Positions 1-8,280 are shown, numbered from the stretch's first letter. The stretch is DNA of 55,221 bases from Paenibacillus sp. (GCA_017512705.1 JAFWEX010000066.1:1-55221), one strand, 5' to 3'. The notes: generated by a model from the sequence alone, not told the origin. A program made the numbers and translations.

Positions 1-1317
1 CAGCTGAAATGGTATTTGTACTGGAGAACGGAAGTACGTCAGGACACATACCTGGATGTTGATCTCTCGTATCTGTTTGTTCATATCTATGAATTGATTA
101 ACGGCGTCGGTTGGCAATACCCTCAGGAGGGGTATGACCAATTAAAACGATTGTGGTTGAACTACCGCGAGCGACTTCCTCAATTGAACGTATATATGCA
201 GGAATGGATGGTTGATTACGTTCTTGTTCATAACCTTCATTCGTTACTCCATGACGTGATGCAGCTCTCCGGTGGTTATTTGCCTGCGCCATTCATGGAC
301 AAGGAGTTACAACGGATATTACAGGTGAATGCTGCTGATCTCACACTGGATCTGCTGCAAAGATATTATGATTATGATATTACACTGAACACCTTTTACC
401 GGGACGGCGGCAAAGAAATCATGGAGCGGTATATCCCCAAAGTTATGGCAGTGGCAGATTCATATCTGAAGCGGATCGGACAAGAGGGACTCCTGCCAGA
501 ACTGAAACCGGAAGCTGAGGAGATCGTGGAACGCACACTTTTTCGTAAAGCGGTGTATGACGAATCCTTATATGGCAGGTCCGTTTCGTTTGCATATTAT
601 CCAATCGGAATGCATGCAGATTTTGTACAGAGATTAACACGAATTTATCGCTGTACGGAAAATAAACTTCGTGAACTGCTCGGAGTTCGAGGTCGTCTCC
701 GCGGTAAAACGCTAGAACCAGAGCTGACTGGTGTGATTGAACGTTATCTTGAGAAAATCTATGCCCTGGAACAGAAAGAAAACGTAATTAAGCCAGTCAT
801 TCATATTGATACGGTTAAGCTGGCTTCCTTGCAGCAGGATAGCGAGTATGTGCGTATGGCACTCACCATTGAAGAAGAAAATACAGCATCGGACTCTGTT
901 GAAACCGAAGTGGAAATAGAAGCTGAAGCTGAAGTGGAAGTAGAAGACGAAGTAGAAGTGAATTCCATTGTATCAAAGAGAGATGACTACGATCGTGATC
1001 AAACGAATCGAACAGACGATGTGGCCAATCCGAATGCGCAGTTGCAATGGGACAAGGCTGCGGCAGCTGAATTGCAGGAAGAATGGCGGGAATTTGCTGA
1101 ACAATTGGAGCCCCGTCATGTAGTCGCTATTCACGCTCTGCTAGGTGACCAACCAGATGAAGATTTGAACCGAATAGCGAATGAAACGGGAACGATGCCT
1201 GCACTTTTGCTGGACGAAATTAATGATGTAGCCATGGAAAGCATTGGAGATCTGTTGATTGATGGTGATCGGATCGTTCCTGAATATATAGACATATTTG
1301 AACATGTGAAGAGGTGA
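1..1317 (+). CDS. TerB-N/TerB-C domain protein (5' partial)
   Basis: The reading frame is open to the left edge of the window; the first in-frame start visible is a TTG at 16, but residues before it (LKWYLYWR) look like domain sequence, so the true start is outside. The N-terminal 200 residues match the TerB-N pattern (WR..VR...Y...DLSYLFVHIYELIN). The last 90 residues look like the helical TerB-C domain. Between them lies an acidic linker rich in Glu and Val. TerB-type domains were linked by comparative genomics to metal/stress sensing and to DNA-processing complexes. The stop is 6 bases before the next gene, which encodes a BrxD-like ATPase, and a helicase follows with a 4-base overlap, so the three products probably act together. 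Family call is from pattern recognition; biochemical role is unknown. Confidence 0.8.
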   Translation, partial: QLKWYLYWRTEVRQDTYLDVDLSYLFVHIYELINGVGWQYPQEGYDQLKRLWLNYRERLPQLNVYMQEWMVDYVLVHNLHSLLHDVMQLSGGYLPAPFMDKELQRILQVNAADLTLDLLQRYYDYDITLNTFYRDGGKEIMERYIPKVMAVADSYLKRIGQEGLLPELKPEAEEIVERTLFRKAVYDESLYGRSVSFAYYPIGMHADFVQRLTRIYRCTENKLRELLGVRGRLRGKTLEPELTGVIERYLEKIYALEQKENVIKPVIHIDTVKLASLQQDSEYVRMALTIEEENTASDSVETEVEIEAEAEVEVEDEVEVNSIVSKRDDYDRDQTNRTDDVANPNAQLQWDKAAAAELQEEWREFAEQLEPRHVVAIHALLGDQPDEDLNRIANETGTMPALLLDEINDVAMESIGDLLIDGDRIVPEYIDIFEHVKR

Positions 1318-1323
1318 TGTGTC

Positions 1324-2715
1324 ATGACAGAGCATAAAGTGACTGAAGCACATACAAGAGAAGTTACAATGAATGAACTTAAAATCCCTAAGCGATTGAC
1401 CACTGCGATTGTGAATTCATTAACAGCAGGGGTCGTTCCGCGAATTGGTCTGGAGCAGATTGCTGTAGGGCGAAAGCCAGAGGTGGAGGCGATTCTCCGG
1501 GATTTGGATAACATCGCTGAAGGCGGTGCTGCTTTCAAGTTGATTACAGGTCGATATGGTAGTGGTAAAAGCTTTCTTTTACAAATGATTCGTAACTATG
1601 CGATGGATCGTGAATTTGTTGTTGCGGATGCAGACCTTTCCCCAGAGCGTAGACTGGTGGGAACGAAAGGACAAGGCCAAGCAACGTATCGTGAGCTGAT
1701 GACACGATTATCCACAAGAACACGCCCGGATGGCGGGGCACTGGAGCCTATTTTGCAAAAATGGATCGCAGGAATACAGCAAAAGATCATCAAGAACTCC
1801 AATATGCGTCCGGATGATCCTGCTATATCGCTAGAGGTAGAGAAGGAGATTTACAAAGTGACAGGTGAGATGCAGAATCTGGTACACGGTTTTGATTTTG
1901 CTAAAGTGCTCGCGTCTTACTGGAATGGTTACAAGCTCGCGGATGATAACCTAAAGCAGTCGGCACTTCGCTGGCTTCGGGGGGAGTATGCAACCAAAAC
2001 GGAGGCGAAAAAGGAACTGTCCGTCGGCGTCATTATTGATGATGATAACTGGTATGACTATTTCAAATTATGGTCTGAGTTTACAGCACGCATCGGGTAC
2101 AAAGGACTTCTGCTCTTTATTGACGAAGCGGTGAATCTGTACAAAATTACAAACAGCGTCTCACGCCAAAGCAATTATGAGAAGTTGCTGACCATGTTTA
2201 ACGACACCATGCAGGGGAAGGCAGAACATCTGGGTGTTTTTGTCGGAGGAACTCCTCAGTTTGTGGAGGATGAACGTCGGGGACTATACAGCTATGAAGC
2301 GCTTCGCTCCAGACTTATTGACGGTCGTTATGCAGCGAGTGGATATGCGAATTATACCGGGCCAATATTGAAGCTGGCGATGCTGTCGCATGAAGAGATT
2401 TTGATTTTGCTGCAAAAACTGCGTCAGATCCATGCGCTTCATTTTGCATATACGCCAAGCTTGAGCGATGAACAATTAGTTGATTTTATGCAAATGGCTG
2501 TAAATCGTTTGGGAGCCGATGAGCTTCTGACAACACGAGAAGTGGTGCGTGACTTCATGGATGTGCTGCATACCTTGCATCAAAATGCCGAGATTACTTA
2601 CGAGCAGCTGCTCGGTGAGCGTGGAGCGCAGGGGGCTGGATCTGCTGATCGTGCAACTGGTTCCAAACAGGACTCCGATGAGCTGGATGATTTCCTGGCG
2701 GAGTTTGAATTATGA
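1324..2715 (+). CDS. BrxD-like ATP-binding protein (DUF2791 family)
   Basis: A 463-residue P-loop ATPase. The Walker A motif GRYGSGKS is near residue 76 and the Walker B segment LLLFIDEA near residue 262. The block STRTRPDGG and the long stretch around GVFVGGTPQFVEDERRGLYS are typical of the DUF2791/BrxC-BrxD family, whose members include BrxD of type 2 BREX phage-defence systems. The start has GAGGTGAT about 7 bases upstream. The gene lies 6 bases after the TerB protein and overlaps the helicase start by 4 bases (ATGA), indicating translational coupling. No other BREX gene (PglX, PglZ, BrxC) is in the window, so it is not annotated as BREX. The likely role is an ATPase or loader working with the helicase, which is inference. 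Confidence 0.82.
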   Translation: MTEHKVTEAHTREVTMNELKIPKRLTTAIVNSLTAGVVPRIGLEQIAVGRKPEVEAILRDLDNIAEGGAAFKLITGRYGSGKSFLLQMIRNYAMDREFVVADADLSPERRLVGTKGQGQATYRELMTRLSTRTRPDGGALEPILQKWIAGIQQKIIKNSNMRPDDPAISLEVEKEIYKVTGEMQNLVHGFDFAKVLASYWNGYKLADDNLKQSALRWLRGEYATKTEAKKELSVGVIIDDDNWYDYFKLWSEFTARIGYKGLLLFIDEAVNLYKITNSVSRQSNYEKLLTMFNDTMQGKAEHLGVFVGGTPQFVEDERRGLYSYEALRSRLIDGRYAASGYANYTGPILKLAMLSHEEILILLQKLRQIHALHFAYTPSLSDEQLVDFMQMAVNRLGADELLTTREVVRDFMDVLHTLHQNAEITYEQLLGERGAQGAGSADRATGSKQDSDELDDFLAEFEL

Positions 2716-4928
2716 GTGACAATCCATTTTATAGACTGGCCCCATTTGTACAAGAATTTATTTATAAAAAGAGATGGGAATCGCTAAGGCCTGCCCAGAT
2801 CGAGGCATGTAACATTTGCTTTCACACCCCACACCATATGCTAATTGCAGCGGGGACGGCCTCGGGCAAGACGGAGGCGGCGTTTTTTCCTGCGTTGACC
2901 GAACTGTATGATCAGCCAGCCAAGTCGGTAGGCATTCTCTATATTGGACCGCTGAAAGCACTAATTAATGATCAATTCGAACGTCTTAAAGACTTGTTGT
3001 CCGAAGGCAATATTCCGGTCTGGCATTGGCATGGCGATGTGCCGCAGGCTGAGAAAACCAAGCTGATGAAACATCCATCAGGTGTGCTGCAGATCACGCC
3101 CGAATCGCTGGAAGGGTTGTTGATGAACAGGCCCAATGCAATCCCTGCACTTTTTCATGATTTACGTTATGTCATTATTGATGAGGTGCATGCTTTTATG
3201 GGAGCAGATCGGGGCATTCAGGTTTTAAGCCAGCTTGCACGGATCGAACGTATGGCTGGCTGTGTTCCTCGAAGAGTCGGACTATCGGCGACGCTCAGCG
3301 ATTATGATGCAGCAACAGCATGGCTTGCAGCGGGAACGAGTCAAGGTGTTGATGTGGTTTCTTCACCGGGCGGGCGCAAGCTGCGACTGCGGGTGGAACA
3401 TTTTTCATTCCCGGATGCACAGAACGAAGAACAAGCGGAGCAACTTCATCATGCGCGTAAAGCCTATTACGACTTTATTTATGAGAGCACCCATCGCAAA
3501 AAAGCACTTATTTTCACGAACAGCCGCACCGATGCTGAGGTTACGATTCTGGAGATGCGCCGAGTTGCGGCGCGCAGACAGGAGCGTGATGTGTTCCATG
3601 TGCACCATGGAAGCATTTCGGCCATGCTGAGAGAAGAGACGGAAGCAGCTCTGCGAACAGGTTCGGGTCCTGCTGTCGCTGCGGCAACGGTTACTCTTGA
3701 GCTCGGCATTGATCTTGGAGAATTGGAGCGAGTAGTGCAGCTCGGCGCACCTTACAGTGCTTCAAGTTTCGTTCAACGTCTTGGGCGTTCGGGGAGGCGT
3801 GATGATATGGCATCGGAGATGCTTTTTGTATGTCCCGAGGAAGAGGATGAGGAAGCACAGTTACCTGCCCGTATGCCATGGACGTTAATGCGTGCGATAG
3901 CAGTCATTGAGTTGTATGTAAAAACCAAATGGGTAGAGCCGCTGGAGGCCCGCAAAATGCCTATCGGGGTACTCTATCATCAGACTATGAGCATGTTGAA
4001 AAGCATGGGTGAAGCGGAGCCAAGAGAACTTGCAGATGCCATTCTTACATTGGCGCCATTTTCAGAGATTACACCAGATCAGTATCGAGTTTTCCTGAAT
4101 TATCTGATTGAAACGGACCATCTGCAATGGACGGAAGAACAGACGCTCATTATTGGACTGACGGGTGAGAAGATTGTAAACAACTACCGCTTCTATGCGG
4201 TGTTTAAGGATGATGAAGAACATAAAGTGTTGAATGGCTCAGAGGAGATCGGCTCTATAACGACCGTACCGCCGCCAGGTTACTGTTTCTCTCTGGCAGG
4301 TAAGTTGTGGAAGGTTGAAGAAGTGGATCACAAGCATAAGGCTGTGTACGTGAAGTCTGCAAAAGGCAAAGTCGATACGCTGTGGCTTGGGGCAGGAGGA
4401 GATATTCATACAGCCGTTGTACAGAAAATGCGAGAAGTGCTTTCCGAATCGGTAATCTACCCGTACCTGTCACCACAAGCTGTTAATCGGTTGGAGCGTG
4501 CACGCCGTCTGGCCCGAGAGAGCGGATTGCTCAAACAGATTGTGATTCCTGCCGGTGGAGATTCCATGTATGTATTGCCTTGGGTGGGAAGCAAATCATT
4601 CCGAACCTTGGAGCGCTTGATGAAACATAATTTGTCAGATAAGCTGGCATTACGTTCGATTGTACCGATGGAGCCTTATTACTTCGTGGTGTCCGGTAAA
4701 GTCGATGAGCGAACCTTGTTAGCTGAGATGATGAGTGAGTGTCGGATGGCTCAGCATGCATCTGCGCTCCTTGCCGAGGATGAAGCACCTTATCTTGGTA
4801 AATACGACGAGTTTGTGGCACCGACACTGGTTCGGGAAGCTTTTTCGATGGATGGACTGGACTTGGAAGGATTGAAAGCAGGGCTTCAGCAAACATTGGA
4901 GTGGGAGACAGGCAAGGATAAAGTCTGA
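2712..4928 (+). CDS. Lhr/BrxHI-like DEAD/DEAH-box helicase
   Basis: A 738-residue superfamily 2 helicase. Motif I (AGTASGKT) is near residue 46, the DEVH box near 156, SAT (motif III) near 191, and motif VI (QRLGRSGRR) near 354. This arrangement, and the LYIGPLKALINDQF block of motif Ia, match Lhr-like helicases, the group containing BrxHI of BREX loci. The C-terminal half after about residue 400 is less conserved and may hold winged-helix and accessory domains. It is translationally coupled to the ATPase gene. A promoter for the next gene starts 25 bases after the stop, and no clear terminator hairpin is visible between. The function is probably ATP-dependent unwinding or remodelling of DNA or DNA-RNA hybrids within the TerB-ATPase complex (inference). 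Confidence 0.85.
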   Translation: MSDNPFYRLAPFVQEFIYKKRWESLRPAQIEACNICFHTPHHMLIAAGTASGKTEAAFFPALTELYDQPAKSVGILYIGPLKALINDQFERLKDLLSEGNIPVWHWHGDVPQAEKTKLMKHPSGVLQITPESLEGLLMNRPNAIPALFHDLRYVIIDEVHAFMGADRGIQVLSQLARIERMAGCVPRRVGLSATLSDYDAATAWLAAGTSQGVDVVSSPGGRKLRLRVEHFSFPDAQNEEQAEQLHHARKAYYDFIYESTHRKKALIFTNSRTDAEVTILEMRRVAARRQERDVFHVHHGSISAMLREETEAALRTGSGPAVAAATVTLELGIDLGELERVVQLGAPYSASSFVQRLGRSGRRDDMASEMLFVCPEEEDEEAQLPARMPWTLMRAIAVIELYVKTKWVEPLEARKMPIGVLYHQTMSMLKSMGEAEPRELADAILTLAPFSEITPDQYRVFLNYLIETDHLQWTEEQTLIIGLTGEKIVNNYRFYAVFKDDEEHKVLNGSEEIGSITTVPPPGYCFSLAGKLWKVEEVDHKHKAVYVKSAKGKVDTLWLGAGGDIHTAVVQKMREVLSESVIYPYLSPQAVNRLERARRLARESGLLKQIVIPAGGDSMYVLPWVGSKSFRTLERLMKHNLSDKLALRSIVPMEPYYFVVSGKVDERTLLAEMMSECRMAQHASALLAEDEAPYLGKYDEFVAPTLVREAFSMDGLDLEGLKAGLQQTLEWETGKDKV

Positions 4929-4952
4929 ATTCGGATGGAAAAGAATAGAGGG

Positions 4953-4981
4953 TTGACACCATCTCACCCCACATGTAATAT
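4953..4981 (+). promoter_or_regulatory. Sigma-A-type promoter of the riboswitch-transporter unit
   Basis: TTGACA at 4953-4958, a 17-base spacer, and TAATAT at 4976-4981. This near-consensus promoter would start RNA about 40 bases before the aptamer. Confidence 0.7.
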
Positions 4982-5027
4982 ATGAAAAGTCGCCACACAT
5001 AAACGATATTTAAATTGCATACTTTAA

Positions 5028-5100
5028 TTCGTATAACCTCGCAAGCCAAAAGTACACAGGGCGAGGGTCTCTACGGGAAGCCTATACTTCTCAACTACGA
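5028..5100 (+). promoter_or_regulatory. Purine-type riboswitch aptamer (guanine-like, atypical P2 loop)
   Basis: The RNA can fold into the three-way junction of purine riboswitches. P1 pairs TCGTA (5029-5033) with TACGA (5096-5100), P2 pairs CCTCGC (5037-5042) with GCGAGG (5061-5066), and P3 pairs GGGAAG (5075-5080) with CTTCTC (5087-5092). Joining segments carry the family signatures TATAA, GTCTCTAC and AACTACGA. The base that discriminates ligands (equivalent to C74 of the xpt aptamer) is C5095, the guanine-type state. P2 has an 18-base loop (5043-5060) instead of the usual 7, so the canonical loop-loop contact seems absent. The ligand may be guanine or a derivative; variant purine aptamers for xanthine, 2'-deoxyguanosine and 8-oxoguanine are known. 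Confidence 0.62.
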
Positions 5101-5144
5101 TGCCAAGGAATTCGCTTATTCCTGGTTCGGAGTTGGGATTTTTT
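5090..5144 (+). terminator. Riboswitch-controlled terminator (predicted ON switch)
   Basis: CTCAACT (5090-5096), which is the 3' strand of P3 plus J3/1 of the aptamer, can pair with AGTTGGG (5131-5137). The stem continues through CGA/TCG, CC/GG and AGGAAT/ATTCCT and is followed by ATTTTTT. Terminator and aptamer are mutually exclusive, so ligand binding should prevent termination and turn expression on. Confidence 0.65.
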
Positions 5145-5223
5145 GCATTTTGGATACGTGGTTGTGACCTAGTATGGACCCAGATCGGGACATAATTATA
5201 AATCATCAGGAGGTTTTTTCATC

Positions 5224-6180
5224 ATGAAATATTATTTGTCTGTCCTTGCAGGAGCGATGAGTTACGGTATTCTATCGACAATTGTTGTACTAGCTTATGG
5301 TCAAGGATACCAGCTTGGTGAGGTCGTGGGTACACAGCTCATCGTTGGTTTTATTTTGTCTTGGATGCTGGCACTATATACGAAATTCAGAGCTAAACGG
5401 AGATCAGGAAATCATAATCATGGCACATCTGAATCCGTTTCCAAAATGTTTACACGTTTGACCTGGAAGCAACGTTTGATACTGATGGCGGCTGGAACAC
5501 CAACCGTTATTACGGGTCTAGTTTATTATCAATCCTTACGTTACATTCCGGCATCACTTGCGATTATTTTGCTCTTTCAATTCACCTGGATTAGCGTATT
5601 GATTCAGGCGATAAGTAAACGGCAACGTCCGAATAAGATTATGTTCCTGACCTTGATTATTTTGTTCGGCGGAACATTGCTCGCAGCGGGTTTCTTAGAA
5701 CAGGGACTTAGTGAGTTCAGTGGTCTAGGTATTGCTCTAGGTTTAATGGCTGCGGTTAGTTATTCTTTGTTTGTATTGTTTAGCGGTAAAGCCGTTCCTT
5801 CTGCACATCCAGCTTTTCGAAGTGCCTGGATGGTAACGGGAGGATTGATCCTTCTATGTATTTTGTTCCCGCCAACATTCTTGTTTACCGGTCTGCTTTG
5901 GAGTCAGCTTCTCGTCTTTGGTGCACTGCTTGGATTCTTCGGCGCATTTATCCCACCGGTTCTATTTGCTATCGGCGTGCCTCATATCGGTGGAGATATG
6001 GCAGGCATTTTAGGTGCGATAGAGCTTCCGATAGCCGTGTTGCTATCCTCTATTGTGCTGCATGAGCATGTCAGCAGTTTACAATGGATGGGGGTAGTGA
6101 TCGTATTGATTGGTGTTGCTCTGCCTGAACTGTACAAAATGCGGCAAAGACGAAGTCAGAGCACACCCTCGTATTCCTGA
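5224..6180 (+). CDS. EamA/DMT-family membrane transporter
   Basis: A 318-residue, very hydrophobic protein with about ten predicted membrane segments in two EamA repeats (roughly residues 5-140 and 160-305). The repeat signature is visible around SLRYIPASLAIILLFQFTW and near the C terminus around AGILGAIELPIAVLLS. A good AGGAGG site at about 5209-5214 sets the ATG at 5224. DMT-family proteins usually export metabolites or toxic compounds across the cytoplasmic membrane. The upstream purine-type riboswitch, predicted to switch the gene on, suggests export of a purine or purine derivative, although the protein itself does not show the substrate. A terminator at 6271-6296 ends the unit. The family call is firm; the substrate is inference. 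Confidence 0.85.
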   Translation: MKYYLSVLAGAMSYGILSTIVVLAYGQGYQLGEVVGTQLIVGFILSWMLALYTKFRAKRRSGNHNHGTSESVSKMFTRLTWKQRLILMAAGTPTVITGLVYYQSLRYIPASLAIILLFQFTWISVLIQAISKRQRPNKIMFLTLIILFGGTLLAAGFLEQGLSEFSGLGIALGLMAAVSYSLFVLFSGKAVPSAHPAFRSAWMVTGGLILLCILFPPTFLFTGLLWSQLLVFGALLGFFGAFIPPVLFAIGVPHIGGDMAGILGAIELPIAVLLSSIVLHEHVSSLQWMGVVIVLIGVALPELYKMRQRRSQSTPSYS

Positions 6181-6270
6181 TCGCATGACGCGAGGAAGAA
6201 CGAATGATTTCCATGTTGTTTCGACAGTTAGACTTATGTTGTTTTCTATAGCTAGAACTTAAACAGTTAT

Positions 6271-6296
6271 GAAGCCTGAGAGATCAGGCTTTTCTC
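6271..6296 (+). terminator. Rho-independent terminator after the DMT transporter
   Basis: AGCCTGA (6273-6279), a GAGA loop and TCAGGCT, then TTTCTC. Confidence 0.75.
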
Positions 6297-6436
6297 ATTG
6301 TGTTCACAGTTTAGTCAGGAATAGCCAAGGAATAGCCCAGAGGGGGCATTTTCATTAAGCTGAGAATCAGGTATGCTTGTAGTATAGAGCCATCCATTCA
6401 AAGACGAAGATGGACATCGGAATGAGGAGTGTTTAT

Positions 6437-6862
6437 ATGAACAGCTGGTTTAAAAAAATGTGGCCTTTCTTAACTTTGGGCGTGGCTGTAGTTGCTCTGC
6501 TTGGAGGATTTTTTGCTTATTTTATGGGTAAAGATGTATCCCCGGGATCAGGCAACGCAGTAACTGCACAAGTTGAAACACCGGAGGATTTGCAAGGATA
6601 TGAGGTCATTAATGTTAATGTGAGCAACGATGGATTTGGGCCTAATGTTATTGAGGTGAAATCTGGAGTGCCTACGAAAATTAATTTCATTTTGACCCGG
6701 GGCGTGACTCACGTCAAATCCGTTGCCGCAGAGAAGTTAGGCATGGATCTGTATATGCAAAAGGGAGATAACTACTACACAGTTGATGAGAACATTGCAC
6801 CAGGTGAATACGAAATTCACTGCGGAATGTACATGATCTACGGTACCATTAAAGTTGTCTAG
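6437..6862 (+). CDS. Membrane-anchored cupredoxin-domain protein
   Basis: The ATG at 6437 is preferred because GAGGAG lies 7 bases upstream; an in-frame ATG at 6410 lacks such a site. The 141-residue product has a short basic N terminus (MNSWFKKMW), one membrane segment or uncleaved signal (about residues 8-30), and then an extracytoplasmic beta-rich domain. The C-terminal segment HCGMYMIYG supplies the Cys, His and Met ligands expected of a blue-copper or CuA-like cupredoxin. Small anchored cupredoxins of this sort take part in copper binding or electron transfer outside the membrane. No copper exporter or oxidase is adjacent, so the partner is unknown. The gene is monocistronic, with a terminator at 6894-6932. 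Confidence 0.78.
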   Translation: MNSWFKKMWPFLTLGVAVVALLGGFFAYFMGKDVSPGSGNAVTAQVETPEDLQGYEVINVNVSNDGFGPNVIEVKSGVPTKINFILTRGVTHVKSVAAEKLGMDLYMQKGDNYYTVDENIAPGEYEIHCGMYMIYGTIKVV

Positions 6863-6893
6863 GAGTATTTTTAGATAAGAATGCAAGATCCTG

Positions 6894-6932
6894 AAGGGGC
6901 TGAGTTCGATTTTCCGAACTTTGCTCCTTTTT
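6894..6932 (+). terminator. Rho-independent terminator after the cupredoxin gene
   Basis: AAGGGGC pairs with GCTCCTT around an inner GTTCG/CGAAC stem, followed by a T run. Confidence 0.75.
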
Positions 6933-6984
6933 CTATGGCATGATATCATGAACGGGGAAGCAAAAATGATCTGGAGGTGCAAAC

Positions 6985-8007
6985 ATGAAAGCGCTTTTTA
7001 TCGGAGGGACAGGCACCATAAGTACGGCAATTACGGAGATGCTTGCGAAGCAGGGTTGTGAACTTTATTTGATTAATCGTGGAAACCATAACGAAGAATT
7101 GCCTGAACAAGTCCGGGTCCTTCAAGCGGACATTAATGATGAGAACCGGGTATCCGAGCTGATCGCCGATCTGGAATTTGATGTTGTTGCAGACTTTATT
7201 GCTTTTGTACCATCACAGTTGGAGCGAGATTATCGTTTGTTCAAAGGCAAGACGAAACAGTTCATTTTTATAAGCTCCGCATCCGCATATCAGACACCGC
7301 TGTCCGATTACAGGATTACTGAAGGAACTCCATTATCTAATCCATTCTGGGAATACTCTCGTAACAAAATTGCATGTGAAGATTATTTAATGAAACTATA
7401 TAGGGAAGAGGGATTCCCCGTAACCATTGTTCGTCCAAGCCATACCTATGGCAATCGTTCCGTACCGCTTGGGGTACATGGCGAGAAAGGAAGCTGGCAG
7501 GTTCTTAAGCGCATGCTTGAAAATAAACCGGTCATCATTCACGGTGACGGTACTTCGTTATGGACGATCACACACAATACCGATTTTGCCAAGGGCTTTA
7601 TCGGGCTCATGGGCAATCTTCATGCCATCGGTGAAGCTGTACATATCACATCGGATGAATCTGTTACATGGAACCAGATCCATGAGATTATTGCAGATGT
7701 GCTTGGAGTCAAGTTGCAAGCGGTACATGTACCGTCGGAATTTTTGGCAGCCAGCAGTAGCCTGGATTTCAGAGGTGGCCTGCTTGGAGACAAAGCCAAT
7801 ACAGTTGTTTTTGACAACAGCAAACTTAAACGGTTGGTTCCTGAATTCGTTGCAACGACTAGGGCAGATCAGGGAATTCGAAGTACGATTCATCATATTT
7901 TGAAGCATCCCGAACTACAGATTGAAGATCCAGAGTTTGATCAATGGTGCGATAGAGTTATAAGTACCTTGGACGAGGCATTAATTAAAATCAGGGATGG
8001 AAAGTAG
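6985..8007 (+). CDS. NAD-dependent epimerase/dehydratase-family protein (atypical SDR)
   Basis: A 340-residue extended/atypical short-chain dehydrogenase-like protein. The N-terminal Rossmann motif is GGTGTIS (residues 7-13, GxxGxxx form), and a loop NRG follows beta-2. A YSRNK segment near residue 129 matches the YxxxK catalytic/cofactor motif, and RPSHTYG follows as in sugar-nucleotide epimerase relatives. It most resembles the group of NAD-dependent epimerase/dehydratases related to plastid CSP41 proteins, whose bacterial members have no clear substrate. The AGGTGC region upstream at about 6974-6979 serves as ribosome site. The gene stands alone between two terminators. It may reduce or epimerise a sugar or simply bind NAD(P); the substrate cannot be told. 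Confidence 0.75.
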   Translation: MKALFIGGTGTISTAITEMLAKQGCELYLINRGNHNEELPEQVRVLQADINDENRVSELIADLEFDVVADFIAFVPSQLERDYRLFKGKTKQFIFISSASAYQTPLSDYRITEGTPLSNPFWEYSRNKIACEDYLMKLYREEGFPVTIVRPSHTYGNRSVPLGVHGEKGSWQVLKRMLENKPVIIHGDGTSLWTITHNTDFAKGFIGLMGNLHAIGEAVHITSDESVTWNQIHEIIADVLGVKLQAVHVPSEFLAASSSLDFRGGLLGDKANTVVFDNSKLKRLVPEFVATTRADQGIRSTIHHILKHPELQIEDPEFDQWCDRVISTLDEALIKIRDGK

Positions 8008-8095
8008 ATTGAAAAAATAGCCTATTGCAAGTAACGGCATACCATCTAGTTACATTCTTCATTTGAATCGTTATATTGAATAAAAAATGGCACGT

Positions 8096-8149
8096 AGGAG
8101 GTCACCCAACTCAGGACATTATTCCTTAGTTGTGGAGCCTCCTTTTTTG
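8096..8149 (+). terminator. Rho-independent terminator after the epimerase gene
   Basis: AGGAGG (8096-8101) pairs with CCTCCT (8139-8144) around an inner AACT/AGTT stem, then TTTTTTG. Confidence 0.8.
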
Positions 8150-8174
8150 TGTCCAGGAGAACAAATGTATTGAA

Positions 8175-8194
8175 AACTCAACACGTGCTGAGTT
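8175..8194. repeat. 20-bp dyad centred on CACGTG
   Basis: AACTCA (8175-8180) and TGAGTT (8189-8194) flank ACACGTGC, giving a palindrome with a single mismatched pair. It has no T run and lies 31 bases before the treR -35 box, so it is more likely a protein-binding site than a terminator. The binder is unknown. Confidence 0.4.
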
Positions 8195-8224
8195 CATCGT
8201 TCTTATTGTTTGTTTAAGCATAGA

Positions 8225-8253
8225 TTCACTATGGATTAGTTTAATGATACTAT
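8225..8253 (+). promoter_or_regulatory. Promoter of treR
   Basis: TTCACT at 8225-8230, 17-base spacer, TACTAT at 8248-8253. The likely RNA start lies just before the TGTATACA palindrome. Confidence 0.5.
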
Positions 8254-8268
8254 ATATGAATTGAACTA

Positions 8269-8280
8269 GTTGTATACACC
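8269..8280. promoter_or_regulatory. Putative TreR operator
   Basis: The perfect palindrome TGTATACA (8271-8278) sits inside GTTGTATACACC. It resembles the TTGTATATACAA type of site used by Bacillus TreR and lies just downstream of the treR promoter, consistent with autorepression. Similarity to the operator is from memory. Confidence 0.45.

Noticed and set aside
3235-3630. 131-residue frame within the helicase gene suggesting a frameshift
   Set aside because: The main helicase frame is continuous through motifs II, III and VI, so this is a shadow frame.
1324-4928. Annotation of the ATPase and helicase as a BREX system
   Set aside because: Only BrxD-like and BrxHI-like proteins are present; PglX, PglZ and BrxC are not in the window and a TerB protein is.
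4531-5049. 172-residue minus-strand reading frame across the helicase gene end
   Set aside because: It lies opposite the helicase C terminus and the riboswitch promoter, with low-complexity, unlikely protein sequence and no ribosome site.
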